From Rhypophila decipiens (lineage: Eukaryota; Ascomycota; Sordariomycetes; Sordariales; Naviculisporaceae), in NCBI GenBank assembly GCA_033297075.1, contig MU858048.1, positions 620,001 through 684,000 on the forward strand: a stretch of DNA of 64,000 nucleotides, given 5' to 3'. Positions 39,782 through 50,400 of the stretch are shown piece by piece. Both the position numbers and the translations under genes were made by a program. The stretch's first letter is position 1. Every line of letters begins with the position of its first letter. Below the pieces are notes generated by a model. It saw nothing but the letters and a program-made list of their open reading frames with translations, did no database searches and had not been told where the DNA came from.

Positions 39782-39811
39782 ATGAGGAACAATGAGGAAC
39801 AATGAGGAACA
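39782..39811 (+). repeat. Three tandem 10-bp copies, each carrying an ATG
   Basis: ATGAGGAACA occurs three times in a row, at 39782, 39792 and 39802. Because the unit is 10 bases, the three ATGs lie in three different frames. The first opens an 8-codon frame ending in TGA, the second opens the long APH-like frame and the third runs through the repeat as poly-Thr until a nearby stop. The arrangement makes it doubtful that translation of the gene starts here. Confidence 0.9.
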
Positions 39812-39861
<50 letters not shown>

Positions 39862-41381
39862 GCAGCAACAACAACAGAAACAACTATTCGGCACGTCTCA
39901 TTACAATATCATCAAACGACATCTCATTAGGTGCGAATAACATTGCAAGTTTTTCTCGTCTCACTCTTGGTATTCCGGAAAGGAGTTTTTGGGAAGAAGC
40001 AGCTATGTCGTCGCCGCCATCGGAAGACATTAAGATGTCATCGCCGCCGCCGCCAGAAGACATTCAGATGTCGTCGCCAGAAGACGAAGCTACTGATAGT
40101 GATGTCAAAACCTTCGGATCACTATTGAACATTCCAGAGAACTCACTTGTTGCTCTCGCCATCGATATCAGGGCCAGACGCTTAAACACCGCAAGTTCCT
40201 CCGGTCGACGGATTGGCCGCATCATCGGCTCAAGGAACCTCGTACACATCATCCAACTAGACGACGACTTCAAACTGATCATTCGGGTCCCGGCAGCAGA
40301 TAAAGATGGGTTAAATCAGACGGCCGCAAAGGCCATGGAGTCTCAAAAAGCCACTTTACGTCTTATTGCTACCACAACTAGAGGTTGGGTCCCCGTGCCC
40401 GAGGTGTATGAGTTCGACGCTACCAAGGACAACACAATCGGTGCTCCGTACATTTGCATGCGCTTTCTCCCCGGTCTGAAGGTATCAGAAGTCTGGAAAG
40501 AAGCTTCTGAGGATGTTCGCTTGAAAATCTTGACCTCAGTCGCGCAGTCTATGGCCCAGCTGAAGGAGCTCAGGGCTCACCAGATCGGATCCCTACAAAT
40601 GGATGATAAGTGGCATGTAACCACCGGTCCTTGTTACCACTACAAGCAGCAGGAAGATGGCAGCACTTCGACCATCGAGTCCGGCGGTCCGTTTGATACC
40701 ATTAAATCGTATCTGCTACACTACTTTCAGTGGCCGAAGAACACCGCGGGTGAATTGGACAAGGGTCCAGAGGCGCGTGCGGCAATATCGGTCATATCAA
40801 TGGCGCTCCAGAAATTCCATCTCCATCACCATGAAAAAGAACCATCCGAAAAGTTCATGTTCGGGCTGGCCCCCCCTGGTTTTGACTCCCAGAACATCAT
40901 GGTAGACGATCAAGGCAACCTGACGGGTGTCTTGGACTGGGATCTCGTCAGGGTTTTACCTCGTTGCGTTGGGTACATCCGCTACCCAGGGTGGATCACG
41001 CGAGACTGGAATCCGTTAGCGTCCGACTCCGAGAATTGGCCCGATGCCGATGAGCTGGAACGCGAGGAGCTGGAACGGTACAGAAAACATTACAACCAGG
41101 CCTTGGGAGACGCTTTGTATCGGAGCAAAGACTGGAAGCTTAACAAGAACTCTCATATATGGGAGGCAATATGGATAGCGGCGCTGCATAGCGTCCATCG
41201 ATTCAAGATTTGTTGCAAGTTGGTGAAGGAGGTTGAGGATCTATACCGTCGGGGTACATGTGATGACATGAATGCCGCCCGCCAGATTATGCTCGAGATT
41301 AGGAATGCCAGTAGTCTCGCGGATTGGACCGAGGTGAGGGAGGACCTGGCGTTATTTTTCGCTTCGCATCAACCGTACTGA
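39792..41381 (+). CDS. Phosphotransferase (APH/choline kinase-like fold) family protein with poly-Asn N-terminus
   Basis: A single uninterrupted frame of 529 codons from the ATG at 39792. The N-terminus is an Asn run encoded by an AAC repeat. A more likely start is the in-frame ATG at 40005, which begins three imperfect copies of a short motif (MSSPPSEDIK, MSSPPPPEDIQ, MSSPEDEA). The rest matches the fungal aminoglycoside-phosphotransferase-like family: an N-lobe with FKLIIRVPA, a hinge YICMRFLPGLKVSEVW, the catalytic-loop equivalent LAPPGFDSQNIMVDDQGN (about residues 359-376) and the metal-binding GVLDWD (Asp382 and Asp384). Where the catalytic Asp of the loop is expected, this copy has Gly363. 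Family members phosphorylate small molecules, but the substrate here is unknown and the protein may be inactive. No intron is needed. Confidence 0.8.
39813..39861. repeat. (AAC)n trinucleotide repeat encoding poly-Asn
   Basis: About 16 nearly pure AAC/ACA units lie within the 5' end of the APH-like reading frame. Such tracts vary in length between strains by replication slippage. Confidence 0.95.
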
Positions 41382-41538
41382 CGGCTACATGTTGGAGTAC
41401 TACCAACCTAACCCGTGGATGGGCGTGTTTTATATGTAATTTCTTTCACTCACACAAGCAGAGCTAGTCATAATATCAGCGAATTCAGCGTCTAGAAGAG
41501 AGGGGTCATCCATGTCCTCAAGTTTCTTCTACCACGTA

Positions 41539-42049
41539 ATCTTCTAGGCGCCTAATATTCGGGCACCACTACTCTCATATACAGGCACCAGTCCAATACT
41601 GCAAGTTCAATTTCTCAAAGTATTTATTCTAACTACTTAAGGCCTTTATTCCAGCCAATTAAGGCATTTATTCTAGCTAGTCAAGGCATTTATTCTAGTC
41701 CAGTCAAGGCATTTATTCCAGCTAGTTAAGGCATTTATTCTAGTCTGGTCAAGGCATTTATTCTAGCTAGTCAAGGCATTTATTCTAGTCTAATCAAGGT
41801 ATTTATTCTAGTCTAATTAAAGCATTTATTCTAGTCTAGTTAAGGCATTTATTCTAGCCAGTTAAGGCATTTATTCTAGCTAGTTAAGGTATTTACTCTA
41901 GCTAGTTAAGGCATTTATTCTAGTCTAGTTAAGGTATTTATTCTAGTCTAGTTAAGGCATTTATTCCAACAAGATTAGTGCCTCTATATAAGAAGACTGG
42001 TGCCTGTATATGAGAGGACTGGTGCCTGTATATTAGGGGCCATCTTCTA
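41539..42049. mobile_element. Non-autonomous DNA transposon (MITE/foldback-like) with 8-bp target duplication
   Basis: The body spans 41547-42041 (495 bp). The first 48 bases (41547-41594, starting GGCGCCTAATATTC) and the reverse complement of the last 48 (41994-42041, starting GGCCCCTAATATAC) agree at 42 of 48 positions. The body is flanked on both sides by the identical 8-mer ATCTTCTA (41539-41546 and 42042-42049), as expected of a target-site duplication. An 8-bp duplication is typical of hAT elements, and also occurs in Merlin and P types. There is no coding capacity. Most of the interior is a 22-bp minisatellite. The right arm itself holds about three degenerate copies of a unit containing ATATACAGGCACCAGTC. 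The superfamily is not certain because the termini do not match a consensus I know. Confidence 0.8.
41617..41975. repeat. 22-bp minisatellite, about 16 units
   Basis: Tandem units of 22-23 bases with consensus close to AAGGCATTTATTCTAG followed by a variable CTAGTY or TCTAGTY end. About 16 copies run through the middle of the inverted-repeat element. Units differ by a few substitutions, mainly C/T and A/G. Confidence 0.95.
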
Positions 42050-43011
42050 ATGATCGCAAGTCTATCTCTCTATCTCATCACCGTTCCACATTCCATCACA
42101 TACATACATACATGTACACATGACCAAAGATAAGAAGAGAAAACATGACACAACAGGTATTAAAAGGAGAAAACATACAAGTTGGAAAAAGAAGAGTCTC
42201 AAAACCGGAGTTTTTATATTGGGAGTAAATACTATCGAAAAGACAGTATATATAGGTTTAAAAAAGAAGAAAAACAACAACAACAAATGAAGGAGGAGAG
42301 AAAGAAAAAAATCCCAACCCAAGACCCGTCCCATCGTTTTTCTTTCCCTCCCTGGCTTGTCATATGCGTATGGCCAGGCTCGGGTCGAGTTGTCGTGATC
42401 AATGGCGAGAAAATAAAAGGGACGTTGTCGTGGTTCAGTATGTGTGTTTTGATCTCCTTCCTGTCTATGTTGTTGTTGTTGTTGTTGTTGTTGTTATTTC
42501 CTGAAAAAAGCCAGTACGATATTCCATCAATGTTCAACGCAGTATCCAAACAAACAGGATAATTGCCTAGTCCAACAGACAGAAACTATCGACCGGTCGA
42601 GTGGGGGTATATGATCGGCGGGCAAAAAAAAAAAAAGAACCAATTTGTCGAATGAGTGTATGAGGTGAAAGCGAATGTAATATATTTTTGGGGTTGCCGG
42701 CTTTGACTCTCTTTTCTTTCTGGGTTTGCGGTTTTATGGTGTATCCAACGGTTTCGAGCTGGGTCGTGTAGAGGAGGCGGTGGGAAGCCATTTCATATTG
42801 AAGCAGAAGATGGGCGGCGGGAGAGGATATCGGCCGACAGGTTTGCCCGCGGCGCTGTTGCGTGCGAGATATCCCTCTCCTTGTTGAAGTTGTCTTCTTC
42901 GCTTCGACATCGCGAGGTTCTTGTCATTGTCGTCTTCCCTCAAACCAGCTCCGCGTCTTCTCGGTTGGGACCCCCCAAAAGGGACCCTCACCCCGGCGAG
43001 GTCATGCCGAT
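42050..43011. other. Intergenic, 3' flank of the pheromone gene
   Basis: No domain-bearing frame is visible. This stretch is downstream of the minus-strand pheromone gene and probably includes its 3' untranslated region; related pheromone transcripts are known to carry long untranslated regions. It contains A-rich runs near 42220-42310 and 42626-42640 and a GTT repeat at 42469-42495. Confidence 0.45.
42469..42495. repeat. (GTT)n trinucleotide repeat
   Basis: Nine GTT units on the + strand. This is the reverse complement of the AAC repeat at 39813-39861. Confidence 0.95.
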
Positions 43012-43092
43012 TTACATGACAACGCAGTAGCCGTTGAAGTTCATGGTGGTGGTCTGGGGGACCTTGGCAGCGGTGGAAGTGGTGGAAGGCAT
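43012..43092 (-). CDS. mfa1: a-factor-type lipopeptide mating pheromone precursor
   Basis: A 26-codon gene. The peptide starts MPSTTSTAAKVPQ and ends MNFNGYCVVM followed by TAA. The C-terminal Cys-Val-Val-Met is a CaaX box for farnesylation, proteolytic trimming and carboxymethylation. The NFNGYCVVM end and the length match what I know of the hydrophobic pheromone precursor (mfa-1) of Neurospora and relatives. The mature lipopeptide attracts trichogynes of the opposite mating type by acting on the Ste3-type receptor, and in Neurospora the gene also affects vegetative growth and ascospore formation. Only one copy is present and no intron is needed. A TATTTAAA box lies about 126 bases upstream of the ATG. 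The cyanase gene lies upstream on the same strand, and the minisatellite transposon about 960 bases downstream. Confidence 0.93.
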   Translation of the reverse strand: MPSTTSTAAKVPQTTTMNFNGYCVVM

Positions 43093-43217
43093 TTTGAATG
43101 AGTGTTGTTTGGTTTGTTTTTTCTTGTGAAGAAAGATAGTAGTCTCAAATGATTGTAGTGAATCGAACTGCAGAGTAGAGAGGTCGAGAAGAGGCTCAAC
43201 GGGATGGGAGCCGGGTC

Positions 43218-43225
43218 TTTAAATA
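43218..43225 (-). promoter_or_regulatory. TATA-like box of the pheromone gene
   Basis: The minus strand reads TATTTAAA about 126 bases before the pheromone start codon. A TATA-type core promoter would suit a strongly induced gene. Assigned by sequence and position only. Confidence 0.4.
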
Positions 43226-44082
43226 GTTTTCGTGACTGTTCTCCTCGAGGAGAATATCCTTGTGGTGTTGCCGATATAGCCGATGTCGCCTCTGGTGGGA
43301 GTCAGGTGGAAGTGTGACTCGACCCCAGGGGTCATCTTTTTCCTTTTTATCTTCGCTACGTGATGGAAAGGAGGAAGAGTGAGAAAGGACATGTTCTTGT
43401 TCAAAGAAATCTATTTCGAGGAAAGAAGAATAAATCCGTGTTGTTTCCAGGTAGACAGATAGATAATATCAACATGCAAAAAGGGGGAACAAAAGGAGTG
43501 GCGTCGGGGACAATGTTAGTATTGTTCTCACCCCTTAATATTGTACCTCGTCCGGCAAAGAAACACTGGCAGCCGCCCAAGGCACCAGGCACGCCATCAC
43601 GTGGCAATTTCATCTCATCGGGGTCAGGGCCCAGGATGCTTCGAGATCAAATGCTTTGTACTTTCGGACAAAACCTTGATCGGCTCTATTTCAGATCACG
43701 GTTGAGGCGTAGAGGCGTTGCGGCGATGACGGTCAACGTCCAAGTCGAACGCGTAGGGCGCACCCAGCCCCCTTAGTATTGTTCCCCCCGTCTCCTATCT
43801 ATATACAGTGCCTAATATCCATCTTGGCAGATAACCACGAGGATGGATATAAACAAAAGTCGAGGCGAGATCGTGGCGAAATGGATATCATGGCCTGATT
43901 GCCAAGGCTTTGGAAGAAAGAGAACATACAGATAACAAACATAGAAAAAATGGCTTCGGATACTCCTGAAAGTGGACAGGCAATCCCTGTATCGGGAAAT
44001 AACAAGAGAAGAGGCCAAGTCGGCCCGGAGAGTACTGTTCCGTCTTCGGTCCAGACTCGACTTCGGTTCCCGAACCCTGACT
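43226..44082. other. Intergenic: upstream pheromone region and cyanase 3' flank
   Basis: About 860 bases separate the two minus-strand genes. They probably hold the upstream promoter of the pheromone gene and the 3' untranslated region of the cyanase gene. A CACGTG palindrome lies near 43599. No other gene is visible. Confidence 0.45.
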
Positions 44083-44740
44083 TTAAAACCGAGAGAAGGG
44101 GAGCCTATGAATCGATCGTTAGATATTCGGTCTTTGCTTGGAATCGTGGCCAATGAGTAGAAAGGAGAAGCGAGTGGCAAGAGAAGATAAGGAGAATCAA
44201 CAAACCATTTGCCCTTGAGCGTGATCACAACCCACTCGGTCCCGGCCTGGTCCACCTCTTTCTCGACTTTGGAGTTGAAGCAGATGGCGCTCATGATGCC
44301 GTCGCCGAACTTCTCGTTCATGACGGCCTTGAAGGAATAGCCATAGTTTTGCACGATCTCGTATAACCGGTAGATCAAGGGCTCAACTGGGGGCATGGGA
44401 CCGGCCCTTCCACGGTCTGGGAACCCCATCATGGCCTCAAAGTTCTCTTTGGGAACTTCGAGTATCTCGGATAGCTTCTCGACATCCTCGGGCGAGGCTT
44501 GGGCCTGCCCGTAGAACATGGCCGCGACGGCTACTTCGGCTCGTCCAATATGTTGACCAATGGCCTCAAAGGTGAGGCCCTTTTTTGATTTGGCCACAAA
44601 GAGAGGCTGCGAGTAGGCAGGTAGCCGGTCTACCATGGAGCTCTGTGGTCTCGTGTAAGTGTCCAGTCATGTGATTGGGGATAAGGAATGGGTTTGTTTT
44701 GTAGTCTTACATCGAGCGAGGCGAGTCTTGGTTGAGCCAT
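44083..44740 (-). CDS. cyn1: Cyanate hydratase (cyanase)
   Basis: The gene has three exons (44740-44711, 44642-44206 and a 22-base last exon 44104-44083) with introns of 68 and 101 bases, giving 162 residues. The last exon completes the C-terminus LKGKWLPFSRF. The N-terminal helix-turn-helix-like dimer domain is followed by the conserved catalytic domain. The conserved stretches are [70 protein letters not shown] and [11 protein letters not shown]. The Arg, Glu and Ser of the cyanase active site are expected within IYRLYEIVQ and GDGIMSAI. The enzyme converts cyanate and bicarbonate to ammonia and carbon dioxide as a cytosolic homodecamer. Length and motifs are normal for fungal cyanases. The second intron uses a GTTTGT donor. 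Confidence 0.95.
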
Positions 44741-45706
44741 CTTGGTTGGTAAATTGTTGTGTTGTTGCGATTGGGCTGTGTGATCCCTGGTTGTGAGGAT
44801 GATGAAGTGAAATTGACCCAACACTAGAACCGATTGTTTGAAGAGAAAGTCTTTTATATATAATGGCTTATACAAGAGACGTCATCTACCATGAGGGGCA
44901 CCTCGTACACACGGATACGGTAGTCCATAGGACCTAGCATGTAACCCCGCATCGCCCATCGTCCTGCGGGTGAATATCATTTCACCTCGAGTGTTTCCCC
45001 ACCCGGAGAAAAGCCGGACACTCGGGAATATGGGAGCGCAGTGACCCTGAGACGGAGTCGATCCGGAAATGGGACCTCTCTGAGCATCGGCAAGAGGTTT
45101 CTGTGTGTCATGGATTCCCGCGGAGCTTTGGGTTGGTGGCAACTAAAAGAGAGGGGGAAGAACTCGAGGCATGGATAGCTAATCGGTCTCTGCCAGCCGT
45201 AGACGATAAGGATGCTTTACGGCCGTTTATGACTCAGCATTGTTCTACCCCGAAAACCGAATGAACTGGTATCCAATGTTGACCATCGTGATTCCGTGAA
45301 AAGGGGTAGGACCATTGTCCTGATTGCTCTGATCAAGTAGAATCGCTGGTTGTTAGGTGACTGCTCCTGCTTTGATCCCACATTGATGCAGCAACTCAAA
45401 ATTCAAAGATCCAGTCATTGTGAAAGAACGAGCTTGGTTGTAACTCAACTTCGTGCGAGGTGCTGCTTTCACTCATCGGCTTCCATGTTCATCGGAAGTC
45501 TGATCAAAGATGCCAAGACATGCGTGAACTGCCAAGCCAAGCACCAACACTTGGATGCTCCACATTTCTTTATCTTATCCATCTTATCAGTCAATCGAAC
45601 AATGTGGGGAAGAAATTTCTCCAGAGTCCTGACAAGCACTTGCTGGTGAACCTTTCTGGACAATCAATCCATCGAAATCGTGACTTCACCGTCTCGTAAC
45701 TTCACC
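44741..45706. other. Intergenic spacer between divergent genes
   Basis: About 970 bases separate the start of the minus-strand cyanase from the start of the next plus-strand gene. No gene or clear regulatory element is visible. Confidence 0.45.
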
Positions 45707-46771
45707 ATGCCTCACAAACATACACGGCGAGAAAAGGACTTGTCCACGTAAGCCGATCTCGTACCTGCCTGCATCCTATTCAACGGCTAACGTTTTACCA
45801 GCTTTGATCTCCCACCGACTGTGATTGCAAAATCGCTGCCCGTCACGACCATCTCCAAAAAGACTGCGGCGGCAGACAAGAAGAAGAATGACGCCTCAAA
45901 AGACAAAGCGCCCGTGAAGAGGAAACGGGGAAAAGATGCAAATGACGCCCCGCGCGCCTTCCGGCGTCTAATGGCCTTTGCCGGAGGGAAGAAGACGCGG
46001 GATGGTCTCGACGATGGGAACGATAGGCCGACGAAAAAGCAAAAGAAAGCAGCGACAGAATCCGCCAAGAAGGAGGCCGAACCCGTGGTGAAACCGAAAG
46101 CAACCAAAAATGAGGAGTTGACCATCAAACCGGGCGAGAGGATGAGCGAGTTTGCACGGCGAGTCGACGCAGCACTCCCCATCAGTGGACTCGTCGGCAA
46201 GGCCAAGAACGGCAAGGATCCGCTAGGACTCAAGACCAAGCGGACCAAGAAGGAGCGGAAAATGCACAAGATGTATGACGAGTGGAGAGAGCAGGACAAG
46301 AAGATCCAGGAGGCAAGAGAGGAAGCCGAGGAAGAGGAGGAGGAGAAGCGACTGGAGCTCGAGGCAATGGGTGTCAATTGGGATGCCATTGCTCCTGGAA
46401 AGAAGGGCAAGAAGGGCACCAAGTATTTTGGCATGGTGGGTGGCAAAGAAGAGGACCCCTGGGAAGAGATCAAACGCAAGAGGGGTGAGGCCAAGGTCGG
46501 CTTCAACGAGGTTGCCGACGCGCCGCCCGATCTAAAGATTTTGCCCAAGAAGAAGCTTTTGGTGAGCGGTGCAACGGTTGACGTGGACGATATCCCCAAA
46601 TCGGCGGGTAGTCTGCGGAAGCGAGAGGAGCTGCAGAGCGTGCGAGAGGATGTTGTCGCCTCGTACAGGAGGCTGATGCAAGAGAGGAGGGAGGCGGCGG
46701 CCCAGGAGGCGGCGCACGAGACGAAAAAGTCGAAAGCAAAGCCATCGGGGAAGTTTAGAACGGCCGCGTGA
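45707..46771 (+). CDS. Conserved fungal basic protein, probably nuclear/nucleolar
   Basis: The gene has two exons (45707-45747 and 45802-46771) with a 54-base intron, giving 336 residues. The start MPHKHTRREKDLS is followed by FDLPPTVIAKSLPV; this opening is what I remember for a conserved but poorly characterised ascomycete family, sometimes labelled urease-accessory-like in databases without clear support. The protein is very Lys/Glu-rich. A helical, charged region is seen near residues 185-220 (REQDKKIQEAREEAEEEEEE). Conserved segments include FRRLMAFAGGKKTRDGLD, GERMSEFARRVDAALP and SLRKREELQSVREDVVASYR. Composition and basic clusters suggest a nuclear or nucleolar location, perhaps in ribosome assembly, but no domain assigns a function. 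Confidence is high that it is a gene and low for any role. Confidence 0.85.
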
Positions 46772-47449
46772 AGGAATACTCAGTCGAGGCGTTGTACTTG
46801 ACTTTATACCCTAGAACATTATCTGGGTTTGGTCGGTCCCAAGTTTGACATCTGACTATATCTCAGGCCCAACTAATAACACCTTTTTAATGCCCCTTTA
46901 ATAAGTGGCGACCTTATCTCATTGTATGGCCTATGACCGATAAAACAAATACCATATTCGTGAATTGTACAGTTTCATTATGTCAATAGTTGCCGCGGGT
47001 CTTGACTTAAAAAAGTTAAAAGCGACCAGCATCGAGGCTGAAGCTTAGTTCTAAACATCAGATGAGAAACCTTGCAGCGGCGTCCACAAACGAAAAAAAA
47101 AACCAAAGCAAGACGGGATGAAAGGTACTTGAACTCTACCTTTCTGGAATTCTTCAGCCTGAGAACCATGGCATTGTGCTGGAATTGAAAAGAACTTTCA
47201 GGGTCACCCCGCCATCTTTATCTTGCACCCCACCTCACTTAAACTTGCCCCGCCAAGGTTGAGTGCAGGCCGTGTCGCGTCTCCAACCACCGAGGAGAAA
47301 CCGACCCCAATTCGGCCAAGCACCATCCTACACCAAAATCCCTTCCACTTTCGCAATCTTCATCGCGAGGACTCACGTTCGATCCACGTATCGACCTTTC
47401 ATCATCGACATTTTTTCGCATCCCAAATGAGCTATACCATTTCTTCAAA
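46772..47449. other. Intergenic spacer
   Basis: About 680 bases lie between two plus-strand genes. They should hold the 3' untranslated region of the upstream gene and the promoter of the TFIIIC gene. An A-rich run lies at about 47092-47103. No gene is visible. Confidence 0.45.
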
Positions 47450-50400
47450 ATGACTGGAGTTGGCCTCGAGGTTCTGCTCGAGCGTCTGATTGACGAGATT
47501 GCATATTCCGGCGAGAAAGGTCAGTCGAGTCATTCCTGGTCTCACCACCATCATCTGCTCCTCAGTTTCGTCTGCTTTTCCATTCATTTCTTGGTACAAT
47601 TATCATTGTGAGATACAAATTGCATGGATTTGGTCATTCAACTTCTTGATCTGTGAATCGTTGAGTTGGTTGTGAAAACAGAACATGCTAACACTACTGC
47701 AACACTAAAATAGGAGTCTCCATCTCATTTCTGTTCCAGATTATTCGGCGGTATCACAATCCTCTGAATGCCACAGACTCTAAACCTCGAGAAAATGGAG
47801 TCGAGGCCCCTGTAGCCCAGACCCAAGCCCAAGATGGAGAAGCTGAGCCGACTTTGACCGAGGCCGAAATGATACTGGCTCGCCGGGGATGGGATTGGCT
47901 AAGATCATGTCCTGAAATTCTCATAGATGGGGACAAGCGCTGGAACAAACTGGAACTGAGCGAGGTTCTTGCATTGCCAGAAGGTCCCGAGCCAGACGCC
48001 TCTCCCGATAAGTCTCAGCCGCCACCGCAAAAGGCGAACGCGAAGAAAGGAAAAGACGGCAAGACCAAGTCCAAAAAGACCCTCACCGTCCGGCCTAGGA
48101 TTTATCCTTCCGAAGATCTTGTCTGGAACACGCTGACCCGGCATGGGGTCGACTACAAACGGGTGCCGCTTCTCGAATGGAAATGTTTGCTTGGAATTGC
48201 CTCGGTGAGAGGCGAAGGCATCCTCCAGAGCGATCTACGAAGACTAGTCGACCAAGACAAGCGCTCGCTCCCGAAGCGGACAGATTCCCTGGCGAGGAAG
48301 GGGTATATCGCCAAGAGAACTATTGTGGTTTCACGGATGAAGACGAGCAAGCTCTGGCTTATCGACTTTGCACCTCCGATTCTGGAAAAGCAGATCGGCG
48401 GGCTCGACTTATCAGTAGAGAACCTGACCAAAGACCTGGAGCCCGTCGCTTGGCACGAACGATGGACGGGAAACAATATCGATATGGAGGCCTTTGGCAG
48501 GACCTTTGTCGGCATCATCAAGGCTTGGGGGGTGATACGGTACTCCGACTTGCGATACAAGATGGGAATCTGTGGTAAACATTGGCAGATGAAGACATTG
48601 GCCAAGAGCAGCCAGCGCTTTGTCGACATGGGAGTTCTCAAGTACACAGCTGCCACGTTTCCTGGCTCGCGAAAAGTCTTCAAGGACTGCCTCAAGTTTC
48701 TCAGGGACCCTCGCCCTGAAGAATGGGACAAGTTCTTGGCCACGGGCAAGAAGACCTCGCAGTACTCGGATGCCACACGAAACAGAGAACCAAAGCCAAA
48801 CGCGCTTGGAGTCTACGCGAGTGGTGGGCAGAACAAAGAAGCCGGCAAGTCGCCCAAGAAGTCTCCCCGGATCTTTGACAACTGGACTCCCGAGAAGCCG
48901 TTATCCCAGAGCGTGTTCGAGGTGGTCAAGAGTGCCGGTCCCGAGGGGGCATCGAACCCACAAGTCAGTGTCGCTACTGTGGGATATGCCTTCCGCCGCT
49001 ACATGTCCAGCCATTTGACCAAGCTCTCCGAGATGCAGCAGCCAGAGCACCTCAAAAAGTTCCAGGTCAGGAGCACACTGGTCCGCTCTGGCAAGACGTC
49101 GGCGTACATGTACTCGGCAAAGTATCCCAACGGCGTAGAAGAGAACACCGAGGATGGAGAAGCGGCCGAACAGCTGCAGCAAAGCTCTACCACCACTACC
49201 AGCAACCCGTTCGGCTTTGGGGACATTCGTCCAAGGGCCTTTGCTGCCAAAGACAAAACACTCTTGGACTTGAACAAGATGGCGTGCAAGTCCGGGGGGG
49301 CTTTAAAGCGAACGGATCGCTTCACGGGTAGAATGGCGAAGATGAACAAGCAACTGCTCAGCGAATCACCTGAAAATGCGACACCCAAGCCTAAAAGGGG
49401 TAGACCGCCAAAGAAAGAGACTGAGCGAGAGCTCAACGGGAGCGCTGAAGCGGAGGCTTCCGTGGATCAAGTTTCGCTCGAACAAGCCGCCCCAGAAGAA
49501 GCGGAGCAGATCCAAGAGGTCCCCGAGACTGAGCAGGTTCAAGAGATCCCCGAGCCCAGACAACCAGGCGCCTACCTTGGTAAGCCTGGCTCACTCAACC
49601 CCTATAAAACACGAGGTCGGCCGAAAGCATCAATCGTCATCACCATCTACTCTGAGAAGCTCAAGGACCCCAACTTCCTGAATCAACCCCGAGCTCCTCC
49701 AAGGGCGGAACCAAGTGTCATAGAAGAAGCAGCGAGTCCTGGCTCGAGGAACGATTCTATAGCTGTCTCCCTCGAGCAAACTCCAGAGCAAACACCACAG
49801 CCCGAGGAGGCCGCCGAGGAAGAAGGAGGAGATGTCGAGGCCGTTTTGGAACAATCTGCCCCATCAGGCGCTGGTCGCGGTGGTTGGAGAGGACGGGGTC
49901 GTGGTCGTGGTCGTGGTCGTGGTGGCAGAGGCGGCAGAGGTCGTGGGGTGCGCAAAGGACAAGCATATCCTGGAGCACCCTTCAAGTGCGATACATGTGG
50001 CGGCACTTGGAAGAACGACGTCGGCCTGAAATACCATCTAACGAAAGCAAAGGTGCCTTGCAATCCCAATTTCGACCCACATTCCATCACAGAAAGAAAG
50101 CGCCGCATGTCGCCAGTGCCTCCCACTCCATCAGCCGCATCGGAGGCGAATGAAGACGAAGATGGAGAACCTGTGACTCGAAGCCGCCGCACAAGGAAAA
50201 GTGCTCCGGCCAGAGAAAGCGCCAAGGCCGATACACCGCTCTCTCGTGCAAAGGCTCGCAAAAAGGCTCGTCTAAACTTGCTGCGCAGTGCATCCCGTCC
50301 TGTACTGGGTCCGGCACGGGTCTTTCGCGGCCTGGTCGGCATGGATGCCATGTCTGATTTGTCTGTCGGCAAGCATGAAGGCACTGTTCAAAATACGTCC

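Noticed and set aside
42182..42562. 126-codon plus-strand frame opposite the pheromone 3' region
   Set aside because: Built from A-rich sequence and the GTT repeat (poly-Leu), with no domain; probably the pheromone 3' untranslated region read backwards.
45787..46599. 270-codon frame antisense to the basic nucleolar-type gene
   Set aside because: A shadow of a Lys/Glu-rich gene, read as Ser/Phe/Leu-rich sequence; the sense frame has a supported intron and conserved opening.
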